A DNA stretch of 64,000 nucleotides from Leptospira wolffii serovar Khorat str. Khorat-H2 (GTDB lineage: Bacteria > Spirochaetota > Leptospiria > Leptospirales > Leptospiraceae), in contig NZ_AKWX02000007.1 in NCBI RefSeq assembly GCF_000306115.2, forward strand, positions 906,001 through 970,000. The letters are read 5' to 3'. A program made the translations under genes and the position numbers. Below are positions 10,280-19,170 of the stretch, in pieces. The notes below the pieces were generated by a model, which was given only the letters and a program-made list of their open reading frames with translations, searched no databases and was not told the DNA's origin. Position 1 is the stretch's first letter; each line of letters starts with the position of its first letter.

Positions 10280-11895
10280 TGTTCTTATACGAAAAATTTC
10301 TTGCCTTAGATTACGGAACTAGCTCGGTTAAAGGCGCCCTCTTCCAAAGAGTCGCCGGAAATCTGACCTTATTAAGGGCGGAGACCATGCCAATCTCTCC
10401 CATGGAGGAAAGGGAATACGAAACGAATATACTTCGCTTTCTGAACACCTACTTTCCAGGAGAGAGCGCTATCCTACTCGCCTTATCTTTGGATAGACTT
10501 TTCGTGAGGGAGATCTCCATACCCCTCACGACCGAAAAAGCGGTTCGAGAGGTGATTCCTTTCGAGGTGGAAAGCCGTGTCCCGTTTCCTATGGAAACAG
10601 TGGAAGTACTCGGTTCCGTTTGGAGAATCGATCAGGAGCAATCTGACGTAATCACATATACGGCGCACCATTCCGAATTCGATACCATAGCCGCTCCCTT
10701 TGTGGATTCTACCATCGTGTTCCGGGGAATCTATGTGGATTCCGTCTGCCTGGGTTCCGTCGTTTCCAAACATTCCGGTAAGGAGATCCCGTTCTCCAAT
10801 GTGGCTCAGTTGGATATAGGCGGAAAGCATACTCTACTGAATGTGATCAAGGACGGCAAGATCACACATACCCGTTTCCTTTCCTTGGGTGGAGAAGTCC
10901 TAACCGATGAAATCGCCAAGGCCTTAAAGATAGGAAAAGAAAAAGCGGAAGCTTTAAAGACGAGCATACAATTCGAGCCCTTTCATTCTCCGGAAGACGG
11001 CCTAAATCTTTTCGCAAAAGAATACAGGCTTAAAGTTGCCGATATCAAAAAGGCATTTTCCATCGCCGAAGATTTTTTCAGGTCCTTGGGCGAAGAGGCC
11101 AGAAGAAGTTTCCTCTCCCTAGGGGAAACGGAACGTCCCGAAGTATTATATATCTCCGGAGAAGGAAGTAAGATCCGGGATTTGGAAACCTTCTTAGGGG
11201 AAGATCTGGGACTGCAAGTCAGAAGATACGATTTCCTGGGAACCGATCCGGATAGATATGCTACTTGCTACGGAATGGCTTATCAGCTCATCGCCTCCAA
11301 AAAAGTTAAGGTGGATTTCTTACAGACTCCTTATGTAAAAAGGCTGAATAAGAATATCTTCGACCTATCCGTTTTTATTCCTCATCTGATTCTCGCCTCA
11401 GTATCGATTCTACTTTTCATAGGCGTATTCTTTCTCGGAATCGTATCCGATAAGCGTAAACTTACCGCCGCCAATAAAATACTTTCCGAGAAGATCAAGA
11501 GCGGTATAGGATCCAATGTGCCCGTGGACAGCGACCCCTTGGATTACGCCAAGAAACTGAGAGACGAGGCCAAGAATAGAACGGAATTATACCGAAACTA
11601 CCTTTCTAAGCCTACGGTTCTGGATGTATTGTACGAACTCTCCACAAAATATCCGGATCCCGGAATGCAACCCTTCCTATTCAATAGCATTACTTACGAT
11701 AACGGTCACGTCACCATACAGGGTGCGGTAAACGAAATCTCGGAGATCGGAGTGATCCAAAGATCCTTGGAAAATTCCCAGATGTTCAAGAAGGTGACTT
11801 TGGAAAATAACCGCTCAAATTACGGATTAAAAACTTATAAAGTGACTTTTACCATAAAAATGGAGGTCGCGGCCTCCGCCGGAGAATCCGAATAA
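10279..11895 (+). CDS. gspL: Type II secretion assembly protein GspL
   Basis: Inner-membrane protein that couples the ATPase GspE to the platform. The N-terminal cytoplasmic part has an actin-like/PilM-like fold, visible in the phosphate-binding start LALDYGTSSVKGALF and in LDIGGKHTLLNV near residue 178. A single transmembrane segment lies at about 372-394. The periplasmic part ends in a PilN-like domain. At 538 residues it is longer than classical GspL, because the PilM-like half is large and the periplasmic part carries a helical insertion. Confidence 0.85.
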   Translation: MFLYEKFLALDYGTSSVKGALFQRVAGNLTLLRAETMPISPMEEREYETNILRFLNTYFPGESAILLALSLDRLFVREISIPLTTEKAVREVIPFEVESRVPFPMETVEVLGSVWRIDQEQSDVITYTAHHSEFDTIAAPFVDSTIVFRGIYVDSVCLGSVVSKHSGKEIPFSNVAQLDIGGKHTLLNVIKDGKITHTRFLSLGGEVLTDEIAKALKIGKEKAEALKTSIQFEPFHSPEDGLNLFAKEYRLKVADIKKAFSIAEDFFRSLGEEARRSFLSLGETERPEVLYISGEGSKIRDLETFLGEDLGLQVRRYDFLGTDPDRYATCYGMAYQLIASKKVKVDFLQTPYVKRLNKNIFDLSVFIPHLILASVSILLFIGVFFLGIVSDKRKLTAANKILSEKIKSGIGSNVPVDSDPLDYAKKLRDEAKNRTELYRNYLSKPTVLDVLYELSTKYPDPGMQPFLFNSITYDNGHVTIQGAVNEISEIGVIQRSLENSQMFKKVTLENNRSNYGLKTYKVTFTIKMEVAASAGESE

Positions 11896-11913
11896 AGCGG
11901 AGAAGAATTTTCT

Positions 11914-12447
11914 ATGTGGCAAAAATTAGAACCTAGAGAAAAACTTCTATTACTCGTAGCCGCGGGACTTTTAGTCTTCGTGCTATTTTTCTTGGCCATC
12001 CAGAAAGTATATAGAATGCGCCAAGACCTGAGCGAAAGGGTCAACGATACTCCTGGGCTAGCCGTCAAGCTGGACAAAATCATCTCAGAGTATCTTTACT
12101 TCCGAGGTCTTAGCGATAAGAGTTCGGGAGGAGAAACGGACCAAAGCCAATTCTCCGCGAAACTGGAACGAATCTTTTCCGATAACGGAGTCAAGGACCG
12201 TATATCCACCATGCGTCCCATCCCGGTAAAAACCGTGGATAAAAAGGGAAAATACCAGGTAATCATATTCGATGTCAATTTCCGGGGAGTCCCTTTGGAA
12301 ACGATTATGGCTGTACTATACGATATAGATAAAGGCAATAAAGTGAACGCCCGGGTGGAATATTTTCAGACGAATAAGCCCTACCAAGACAAGAACACTT
12401 ACGATGTGAATATGAAAATCGCCGCTTATAGCGCTACAGGAAAATAG
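11914..12447 (+). CDS. gspM: Type II secretion protein GspM-like
   Basis: Small inner-membrane protein that partners GspL. A short cytoplasmic start (WQKLEPREKLLLLVAAG) runs into one transmembrane helix, followed by a coiled region and a small alpha/beta periplasmic domain. This is the typical GspM layout and length. Sequence conservation is low, so the call leans on topology and on position between gspL and gspN. Confidence 0.8.
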   Translation: MWQKLEPREKLLLLVAAGLLVFVLFFLAIQKVYRMRQDLSERVNDTPGLAVKLDKIISEYLYFRGLSDKSSGGETDQSQFSAKLERIFSDNGVKDRISTMRPIPVKTVDKKGKYQVIIFDVNFRGVPLETIMAVLYDIDKGNKVNARVEYFQTNKPYQDKNTYDVNMKIAAYSATGK

Positions 12448-12450
12448 AAT

Positions 12451-13389
12451 ATGCCTCGGGCAAAGAAAATCGAAGAGGAAGACATCATTTCCAACGAGGA
12501 AGAAGAATTCCTCACGATGGAATTGGAGGATATTCCCGAAGATCCTAGCGAAGAGGAGAGCGCCCCCCGTTTCACTCTTAAGCAGAAACTGATCCTAATC
12601 GGAACCGGAGCATTTTCATTCCTATTCTTCCTATTCTTCCTTTTTCCGTACGAGAATATTTTACGCCAAGTATTGAGTTCTTCTTCCGGAGGCCAACCCA
12701 GTGCATTCTTCTTTCGGGAGCTGAACGTATCCATTTTATTCGGAGAAGTTTCCGCAAAATCCCTGGAAATATCCGGGCCTAGCTTGCGTATCAAAGCGAA
12801 TCAGGCAAGCGTCTCCGCAGGACTCATATCCCTTCTCAGAAAGAAAGTTAACGGAGATTTCGAAGTAAACGGTTTAAAGATCGAATACGACGGAGAACCG
12901 ATCGGAAGTATCACGAGCCTCGAAGGCCTCGTAAAAATCGATTCTCTCATAGCTCCGATCAGCAGGTTCAACGGAGCATTTTCCTTAAAAATGCCCGAAG
13001 GAAAAAAAGGAAATTTGTCCAATTTGCCCGAGCTTCCGGTATTGGGAAGATTGGAAAACATTATCATAAATAAGATTTCCTTAAAATCCAAATTGGACCA
13101 GGGAAATCTGGAGTTCGAAGAATTCCTGATCGATACGTCCATAGGTAGACTGGACATCCATGGAAACATGCGTCTCTCGGAAAATTTCGGAAGTTCCCAA
13201 TTGAATATCCGGGTTTGTTTCGAACCCGAAAGGGATTTCGCGACCGAAAGAGAAGATATAGTGGGTATGCTGGCGCTTCTAGAAAAGAACGGAAACGAAA
13301 AATGCGTTCCTATTTCCGGTTTTGTGCAAAAGCCGGAGGTAAAGATCCCGGGTATCAACGGACCTCCCGTAGGCGGTCCGGTTCCTTAG
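12451..13389 (+). CDS. gspN: Type II secretion protein GspN, Leptospira type
   Basis: Last recognised gene of the secretion operon. An acidic cytoplasmic tail of about 45 residues precedes one transmembrane segment (about 50-70). The periplasmic part (80-300) is beta-rich with AsmA-like repeats, as in the GspN form described for Leptospira and deltaproteobacteria rather than in enterobacteria. It starts 3 bp after gspM. No gspO prepilin peptidase follows, so that enzyme must be encoded elsewhere. Confidence 0.8.
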   Translation: MPRAKKIEEEDIISNEEEEFLTMELEDIPEDPSEEESAPRFTLKQKLILIGTGAFSFLFFLFFLFPYENILRQVLSSSSGGQPSAFFFRELNVSILFGEVSAKSLEISGPSLRIKANQASVSAGLISLLRKKVNGDFEVNGLKIEYDGEPIGSITSLEGLVKIDSLIAPISRFNGAFSLKMPEGKKGNLSNLPELPVLGRLENIIINKISLKSKLDQGNLEFEEFLIDTSIGRLDIHGNMRLSENFGSSQLNIRVCFEPERDFATEREDIVGMLALLEKNGNEKCVPISGFVQKPEVKIPGINGPPVGGPVP

Positions 13390-13429
13390 GACTTACATTC
13401 CACTTTCATAAACCAAAAATTCGTTTTAT

Positions 13430-13942
13430 ATGAAAAAGAAGAGTAAGCCGGCTCCGGTTGTCGACGTAAAAGCTTCGACTTTTCCGAAAGCCTTACTGAT
13501 CGCCATCGTCGGTTTCATAGTCCATTCTCCCTTCATATTCATTCTCGTCTTCTTTCCGTTCTCACATTACTTCTCGGGAATACTTTATGGATTTCCGAAT
13601 CGGATTTATTATAGCATTCTTTTTTTTGCTTCTTTCTGCTTTCTTTTTACGTTCGTATATTGTTTTCTTTGGGGACTTTATGCGGAGAGACTGCTTCAAT
13701 TATGGGAGGACGGAAAGATTGCCGCAGCCTATATCGGATTTCTGTTGAATTCGATTATCATGCTTTTTTCCGTAATATTCTCCCTGATTTTAAAGACTTA
13801 CTATAGTTTCTATTTTAACGATGAGGGAGGTATCGGGGGATTATTTGTACATTTCTACCTTTATGGCACCGGACTCTTTCTCTCCTATATGACATCTTCC
13901 GCTATTTTATTAGTCGTCACCCGAAAGCTTCTTAGAATTTAA
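13430..13942 (+). CDS. Hypothetical membrane protein
   Basis: A 170-residue protein with about four hydrophobic segments at roughly residues 18-42, 48-76, 90-116 and 135-165, after a short basic N-terminus. I recognise no family. It begins 40 bp after gspN on the same strand and ends before the terminator at 13982, so it is probably the last gene of the operon. A role in secretion is not supported beyond position. Confidence 0.75.
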   Translation: MKKKSKPAPVVDVKASTFPKALLIAIVGFIVHSPFIFILVFFPFSHYFSGILYGFPNRIYYSILFFASFCFLFTFVYCFLWGLYAERLLQLWEDGKIAAAYIGFLLNSIIMLFSVIFSLILKTYYSFYFNDEGGIGGLFVHFYLYGTGLFLSYMTSSAILLVVTRKLLRI

Positions 13943-13981
13943 TTTAAAAACTAGCCCATTAAAACCGGATTTTAAGAAATA

Positions 13982-14017
13982 AAAAAGCCCCGGCGGAAAA
14001 TCCGACCGAGGCTTTTT
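13982..14017. terminator. Bidirectional intrinsic terminator
   Basis: A-rich and T-rich flanks surround a GC-rich stem: A5-GCC pairs with GGC-T5, and CGG and GGA pair with CCG and TCC inside, closing on AAA. It has U-runs in both directions. It lies between two convergent transcripts, the secretion operon and nrdJ, and can end both. Confidence 0.85.
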
Positions 14018-14020
14018 CTT

Positions 14021-14040
14021 TAGAAAGTATCAACTTTCTA
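14021..14040. repeat. Second hairpin 3' of nrdJ
   Basis: A perfect 8-bp inverted repeat TAGAAAGT / ACTTTCTA with a 4-base loop. It lies 8 bp beyond the nrdJ stop codon and next to the terminator at 13982. It may stabilise the 3' end of nrdJ mRNA or assist termination. Confidence 0.6.
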
Positions 14041-14048
14041 AATTTTTA

Positions 14049-17000
14049 TCAGGAACAACCGGTAGTCGCACCGCAAGACATACACTTCAAGCAAGATCCG
14101 TTACGAACCATTTCGAAGGAACCGCATTCGGTGCAGGAATCTCCGGTATAACCTTTGATCCTGGCCATTTTAATCTCTTCCATGAGAGCCACTCCGGAAG
14201 CCGGTTTTTCCTTAATCATTTGTGAATAGGAAATAGTTTCCGGTTCGGAACGAGGAGTTTCCACGACCGAAGAAGGAGAAGGGGAAGAAACCGCCGCAGA
14301 GGAAGGTTTGTTCTGGATGGATTCGGAGGATTTTCTGGATCCGATCTCGTCTCCTCTTAAATCTTCCGGAGCCACCTGGCCCAGATCGTAACGTCCCAAG
14401 TAAGTGATTGCCAATTCTCGGAAGATGAAATCGATTACGGAAGTACTCATCTTGATATGTTTGTTTCCGGTCACGATTCCGTTCGGCTCGAACTTGAAGA
14501 AAGTGAAAGCGTCTACGAATTCTTCCAGAGGAACTCCGTGCTGCAATCCGAGAGATACGGAGATCGCAAAAGCGTTCATCAAACTTCTGAATGCGGCTCC
14601 TTCTTTATGCATATCCACGAAGATTTCTCCGATTTGGCCGTCTTCGTATTCTCCTGTGCGAAGATATACCTTATGACCGCCGACCACCGCTTTTTGGGTA
14701 TAACCCGCGCGTCGGTTCGGAAGTTTGCGTCTATGAGAGATGTATTTGTAAACGATCTTCTCGGCGAACTGAGCCGGATCTTTAGAGACGGCCGCTTCCG
14801 TGATTTCTTCCTGCTCTTCCAGTTCGATTCCATTCAAGAGTTCCAGAACGGAATTTAAAGGTTGAGAGAGTTTGGATCCGTCGCGATAAAGAGCGTTCGC
14901 TTTTACCATCATCTTCCAAGAGATATAGTAAGCGTTTTTGATATCTTCTACGGTAGCGTCTTCCGGAAGGTTGATCGTTTTGGAAATCGCACCGCTGATG
15001 AAAGGCTGAGCCGCCGCCATCGTACGGATATGGGATTCGTAGGAAAGATAACGTTTACCGTATTTTCCGCACTTGTTCGCGCAATCGAATACCGGATAAT
15101 CCTTCTCTTTCAGATAAGGAGCGTTCTCGATAGTCATCGTTCCGCAAACATAGTCGTTGGCCTTATTGATATCCTCTTTGGAGAATCCCAGGTATTCCAA
15201 AAGATTGAATGTGAAAGAATCGTAGGTTTCCTTAGCGATTCCCAGAGTCTTTTGTAAGAAGTCCTCGCCCAAATTGAATTTGTTGAAGGCGAAATTGATA
15301 TCGAAGGCGAGGGGCAGGGAAGCTTCTACCTTCTGCAGGATCTCGTTCGTAAATCCCTTCTCCTTCAAGGTTTGAGTATTGACCACAGGAGCCCCGTTCA
15401 GAGTGGCATGTCCCTTACAATAATTGATGATGGATTCGATCTCGGAAGGAGAATATCCCAATTTGCGAAGAGCCAAAGGAACGGATTGGTTGATGATCTT
15501 GAAATAACCGCCTCCGGCTAATTTCTTGAATTTCACCAGGGCGAAGTCGGGTTCGATACCTGTAGTATCGCAATCCATGACGAGACCGATAGTTCCAGTA
15601 GGTGCGATCACGGTTACTTGAGCGTTTCTGTATCCGTGTTTTTCTCCCAGTTGTTGGGCCTTGTCGGAATCTTCCTGAGCGGCTTTTAACATATAAGAAG
15701 GGCAGAATGCAGGGTCGATTCCTACGGGCTTAATGGTTAAGCCTTCGTAATCTTCGGAAGGAGCGTTGTATGCGGCTCTTCTATGGTTACGAATCACTCG
15801 AAGCATATGCTTCTTATTCTTCTCGTATCCGGCAAAAGGTCCGAGCTCACTCGCCATTTCCGCGGAAGTAGCATAAGCAGTCATGTGCATGATGGAAGTG
15901 ATCGCACCGGTAATAGCCATCGCTTCCTTGGAATCGTAAGGAATTCCCATGATCATGAGAGCGGATCCCAGGTTCGCGTATCCGAGTCCCAGAGTACGGA
16001 ATTTATAGGAAAGCTCCGCGATTTCCCGGGAAGGGAATTGTGCCATGGTTACGGAAATCTCCAGAATGATGGTCCAGAGTCTGCAAAGATAACGGAAACC
16101 TTCCACGTCGAAGACCAGAGTTTCCGGATTGATGAATTTTTGCAGGTTTGCAGAAGCCAAATTACATGCTGTATTATCCAAGAACATGTATTCGGAGCAA
16201 GGGTTGGAGGCGTTGATCGCTCCATCTTCCGGACAAGTATGCCATTCGTTGATGGTAGTATGATACTGGGTTCCCGGATCCGCAGAAGCCCAAGCGGCGT
16301 AAGAAATCCTGTCCCAGAGTTCTCTCGCTCGGATCGTTTTAGAAGGCTTAGGAGATCTCTTCTCCTTATGCGCTTTCTCTTTTTCCGTTCTGTTGAACAG
16401 ATGCCAAGCCTGGTCTTGCTCCACAGCGGTCATGAATTCGTTAGGCAAACGAACGGAGTTATTGCTGTTCTGACCGGAAACGGTATTGTAAGCCTCGGAT
16501 TGCCAGTCGGTGGTCAATTCTTCGAAAAGAATTTCCTTATAACCTTGCTTCGCGAGATCGATGACCCGTTTGATATAATTATCCGGAATCAGAACCTTCT
16601 TAGCTTCTACGATGGCTTTCTTGAGAGCGGAGTTCTTTTTAGGTTCGAAACGATCCGCGCCTTCCATTTCATAGCAGGCTTTGATAATCGCATTCAAATG
16701 TCTGTTATTGAGCATGGACCCGGTGACAAGAGAAGCGACTTTCTTCTCTTCTTCCACTTTCCAATCCACGAAACGATCGATATCCGGGTGATCCACATCC
16801 AAGCAGACCATTTTAGCGGCCCTACGAGTGGTTCCTCCGGACTTGATCGCACCTGCGGCACGGTCTCCGATTTTCAAGAAACTCATTAAACCGGAGCTTT
16901 TTCCTCCGCCAGAAAGAGGTTCGTTTTCCGCTCTCAAATTAGAGAAATTGGTTCCGGTTCCTGAACCGTATTTAAACAGACGAGCCTCACGAACCCAAAG

Positions 17001-17648
17001 GTCCATGATTCCACCTTCGTTCACCAAATCGTCGTCTACGCTTTGGATGAAACAAGCATGGGGTTGGGGATGTTCATACGCTGAAGAAGATTTCACGAGC
17101 TTTGCAGTCGTAGGGTCTACATAATAATGGCCTTGGGATTTACCGTCGATTCCGTAAGCCCAATTTAAACCTGTATTGAACCATTGAGGAGAATTCGGAG
17201 CCGCCATTTGAGACGCGAGCATGTAGGCGACTTCTTCGTAGAAAATCTTAGCGCTTTCTTCGTCGGAGAAATATCCGTATTTGTATCCCCAATAAGTCCA
17301 GCAACCGGCTAGACGATGGAAAACCTCTTGTGCGGAAGTTTCTCCGCCGAAACGATCTTCCGATTTTAAGGATTCCAGCTTCTCTTTATCCGGTTCGGAG
17401 CGTTGTAACCACTCGGGAATTCCTTTCTCTTCTACCTTTTTCAGGTATTTAGGAACTCCTTTTCGGCGAAAATACTTCTGGGCCAGAATATCAACCGCTA
17501 CCTGGGACCATTGCTCCGGCACTAGGATATCGTTGGCCTCAAAAACAACGGATCCGTCCGGATTCGATATCTTAGAATTACGTTTTACCCAACGCAGTTC
17601 GTTGGAAAAACCCTTATCAGGTGAAGTGAAATGTTTATTTAGCTTCAT
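14049..17648 (-). CDS. nrdJ: Adenosylcobalamin-dependent ribonucleotide reductase, class II
   Basis: Reduces ribonucleotides to deoxyribonucleotides using a B12-derived radical, with or without oxygen. At 1199 residues it matches the large NrdJ form. Visible features are the phosphate-binding and substrate loops NSNNSVRLP and [16 protein letters not shown], and a late APTGTIG loop. The C-terminus ends in a zinc-ribbon-like CTEC and CLKCMSC tail that re-reduces the active site in relatives. The ATG at 17648 has a strong GAGGAG 9 bp upstream. No cobalamin riboswitch is apparent upstream, but a possible NrdR site is. It is transcribed alone and faces the secretion operon. Confidence 0.96.
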   Translation of the reverse strand: MKLNKHFTSPDKGFSNELRWVKRNSKISNPDGSVVFEANDILVPEQWSQVAVDILAQKYFRRKGVPKYLKKVEEKGIPEWLQRSEPDKEKLESLKSEDRFGGETSAQEVFHRLAGCWTYWGYKYGYFSDEESAKIFYEEVAYMLASQMAAPNSPQWFNTGLNWAYGIDGKSQGHYYVDPTTAKLVKSSSAYEHPQPHACFIQSVDDDLVNEGGIMDLWVREARLFKYGSGTGTNFSNLRAENEPLSGGGKSSGLMSFLKIGDRAAGAIKSGGTTRRAAKMVCLDVDHPDIDRFVDWKVEEEKKVASLVTGSMLNNRHLNAIIKACYEMEGADRFEPKKNSALKKAIVEAKKVLIPDNYIKRVIDLAKQGYKEILFEELTTDWQSEAYNTVSGQNSNNSVRLPNEFMTAVEQDQAWHLFNRTEKEKAHKEKRSPKPSKTIRARELWDRISYAAWASADPGTQYHTTINEWHTCPEDGAINASNPCSEYMFLDNTACNLASANLQKFINPETLVFDVEGFRYLCRLWTIILEISVTMAQFPSREIAELSYKFRTLGLGYANLGSALMIMGIPYDSKEAMAITGAITSIMHMTAYATSAEMASELGPFAGYEKNKKHMLRVIRNHRRAAYNAPSEDYEGLTIKPVGIDPAFCPSYMLKAAQEDSDKAQQLGEKHGYRNAQVTVIAPTGTIGLVMDCDTTGIEPDFALVKFKKLAGGGYFKIINQSVPLALRKLGYSPSEIESIINYCKGHATLNGAPVVNTQTLKEKGFTNEILQKVEASLPLAFDINFAFNKFNLGEDFLQKTLGIAKETYDSFTFNLLEYLGFSKEDINKANDYVCGTMTIENAPYLKEKDYPVFDCANKCGKYGKRYLSYESHIRTMAAAQPFISGAISKTINLPEDATVEDIKNAYYISWKMMVKANALYRDGSKLSQPLNSVLELLNGIELEEQEEITEAAVSKDPAQFAEKIVYKYISHRRKLPNRRAGYTQKAVVGGHKVYLRTGEYEDGQIGEIFVDMHKEGAAFRSLMNAFAISVSLGLQHGVPLEEFVDAFTFFKFEPNGIVTGNKHIKMSTSVIDFIFRELAITYLGRYDLGQVAPEDLRGDEIGSRKSSESIQNKPSSAAVSSPSPSSVVETPRSEPETISYSQMIKEKPASGVALMEEIKMARIKGYTGDSCTECGSFEMVRNGSCLKCMSCGATTGCS

Positions 17649-17673
17649 AGCATGCTCCTCAATGAAACTCCGG

Positions 17674-17683
17674 CAAAATATAG
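17674..17683 (-). promoter_or_regulatory. Possible NrdR box upstream of nrdJ
   Basis: On the - strand the sequence CTATATTTTG, about 26 bp upstream of the nrdJ start, matches 9 of 10 core positions of the NrdR box (CwAtATaTwG). NrdR boxes usually come in pairs about 31 bp apart, and I see only a poor second candidate near 17707-17715. This is a motif match only. Confidence 0.35.
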
Positions 17684-17862
17684 TGCGTTTTTTGGATTAT
17701 GTCACGCTACTCTAGCTTTCCAAAAACCCCTAACACTTTTTCCCAAGGCCTTTCCGTTTTCTGGAAATTTCTTCCGACTCGGAGCCTCTAAAAATACCTA
17801 TGTCTCGAAGATTTTTCATTGCCAGCCTGCCTCATTTCTAAAAACTGGATTCTGCTACCGCA

Positions 17863-17942
<80 letters not shown>

Positions 17943-18604
17943 TCCTTTTGGTAATCGCTTTCTATCCTTTCTTCGAACCAATTTTTCCGGTTACCCTTAG
18001 ACCAACCTGTACCAATATTTGTTTAGTATTTCTTAAAGAATTTGGATTTTATCCTTAAATTACGATCTGAGGAGCAAACTCTCTTTCGGAAGAAATCAGA
18101 AGGAAGGCCTAAGATTTGGGAGGGAATTCCAATGAAATCCCTCCCGTGTTTGGAAGAATGATAAGTATCATCTCCGACTTATCCGCCAATATTTCCGCAG
18201 AATTAGAAGGTCACTTTCCACCAAAAACCATCGATTTTGTCGGTATAGATCGTGATTTCTCAAAAGAAGAATCCGATCTCTCACGGAAGATAAAAAGAAA
18301 AAGACACAAATTCCAAACAAAAGCTATATATGGAATGAAATCATAATTCAAAAACCAAAAGAGAAGGGACGCATCCTTCAAAAAGATTTTTCATACCAAC
18401 GGTTCGAATAAGTAAACGCTCACTCACCGAAAGAAACCTTACTTTTCTCTAATGTAGAATGTGATTCATTTCTAATTTTCTTCGCAAGCATAGCTTGAGG
18501 GATAAGTCGAATCGTAGCCGTATTTTTTTCCGTTCGTCATAATTTGCTTATCATTCATCCCAAAATCATTGCATCCTAAATGGAATTACTATACCTTCCT
18601 TCGC
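17943..18604. other. Intergenic region without a clear gene
   Basis: About 660 bp between tRNA-Asn and the next gene. It is more AT-rich than its surroundings. It holds one strong hairpin at 18118-18145. A 76-codon frame from a TTG at 18116 runs straight through that hairpin, has no ribosome binding site and no recognisable protein features, and is not called. No repeats or mobile element ends were seen. Confidence 0.6.
18118..18145. repeat. GC-rich hairpin in the gap after tRNA-Asn
   Basis: GGGAGGGA at 18118-18125 pairs perfectly with TCCCTCCC at 18138-18145 across a 12-base loop, with two further inner A-T pairs possible after a mismatch. No long T-run follows on either strand, so it is not a textbook terminator. 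Confidence 0.55.
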
Positions 18605-19153
18605 ATGTCGTTTCGAAAAATCGCGATTTTAGTTTCTTCTTTATTAGCTCTTATTCTTCTAATTGCTTTCGTCGTACCGAGTCAAAACACATCGTCCTAT
18701 TCTTCTTCCAACGGTGCTATATCGGGTGGATTCTCCAGATTCGCGGGTTTTCTGGGCTTCAATAGGTCCTCTCAAGGAAGCGAAGAGGATGGGATCGTTT
18801 CTCCTTCCCTTTTAAAAAAAGAAACTCCGGACAATTTGTATTGGTTGGCGGTAGCCACTCCTACGAATCCGGCGGAGAGAAAGGCGCAAGACGAACTAAG
18901 GGAAAATTGGGCCACCTTGTACGGAAAAATCTACTCCGGCAAGGCTACTAAAGAGGAGATAGACGAATACTTCAAAGCTCAGATCAAACTGCAGGAAGAC
19001 CAATTAGAACTCCTTAATATATTAGAAGAAAAGTATCCGGATAAGATCGATAACGACAAGAGAAGAATGATCGTCGCTGGAAAGGAATTATATTCAAAAA
19101 AGCTAAAAAACGTAACCGAAGAATATAAAAAATATGCAAACAACAAACCATGA
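18605..19153 (+). CDS. Hypothetical exported or membrane-anchored protein
   Basis: From the ATG at 18605 the protein has a short basic start, one hydrophobic segment (about residues 5-26), a Ser/Gly-rich linker, and a helical, charged C-terminal domain of about 110 residues with likely coiled coil. This suggests an inner-membrane anchor or uncleaved signal with a periplasmic helical domain. A TTG at 18569 would add 12 residues and is less likely. Its end overlaps the first possible ATG of the M19 gene, so the two are probably co-expressed. I recognise no family. Confidence 0.75.
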   Translation: MSFRKIAILVSSLLALILLIAFVVPSQNTSSYSSSNGAISGGFSRFAGFLGFNRSSQGSEEDGIVSPSLLKKETPDNLYWLAVATPTNPAERKAQDELRENWATLYGKIYSGKATKEEIDEYFKAQIKLQEDQLELLNILEEKYPDKIDNDKRRMIVAGKELYSKKLKNVTEEYKKYANNKP

Positions 19154-19170
19154 ATATGGAGAAGAGAATT

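Noticed and set aside
12801..13358. A 185-codon open frame on the - strand inside gspN
   Set aside because: It has low-complexity Ser/Phe/Pro composition typical of an antisense shadow and no ribosome binding site.
15783..16889. A 368-codon open frame on the + strand inside nrdJ
   Set aside because: It is antisense to a well-conserved 1199-residue enzyme, shows no recognisable domain, and long antisense frames arise easily from the codon use here.
18116..18346. A 76-codon frame starting with TTG in the gap after tRNA-Asn
   Set aside because: It begins inside a strong hairpin, lacks a ribosome binding site, and the product shows no protein-like features.
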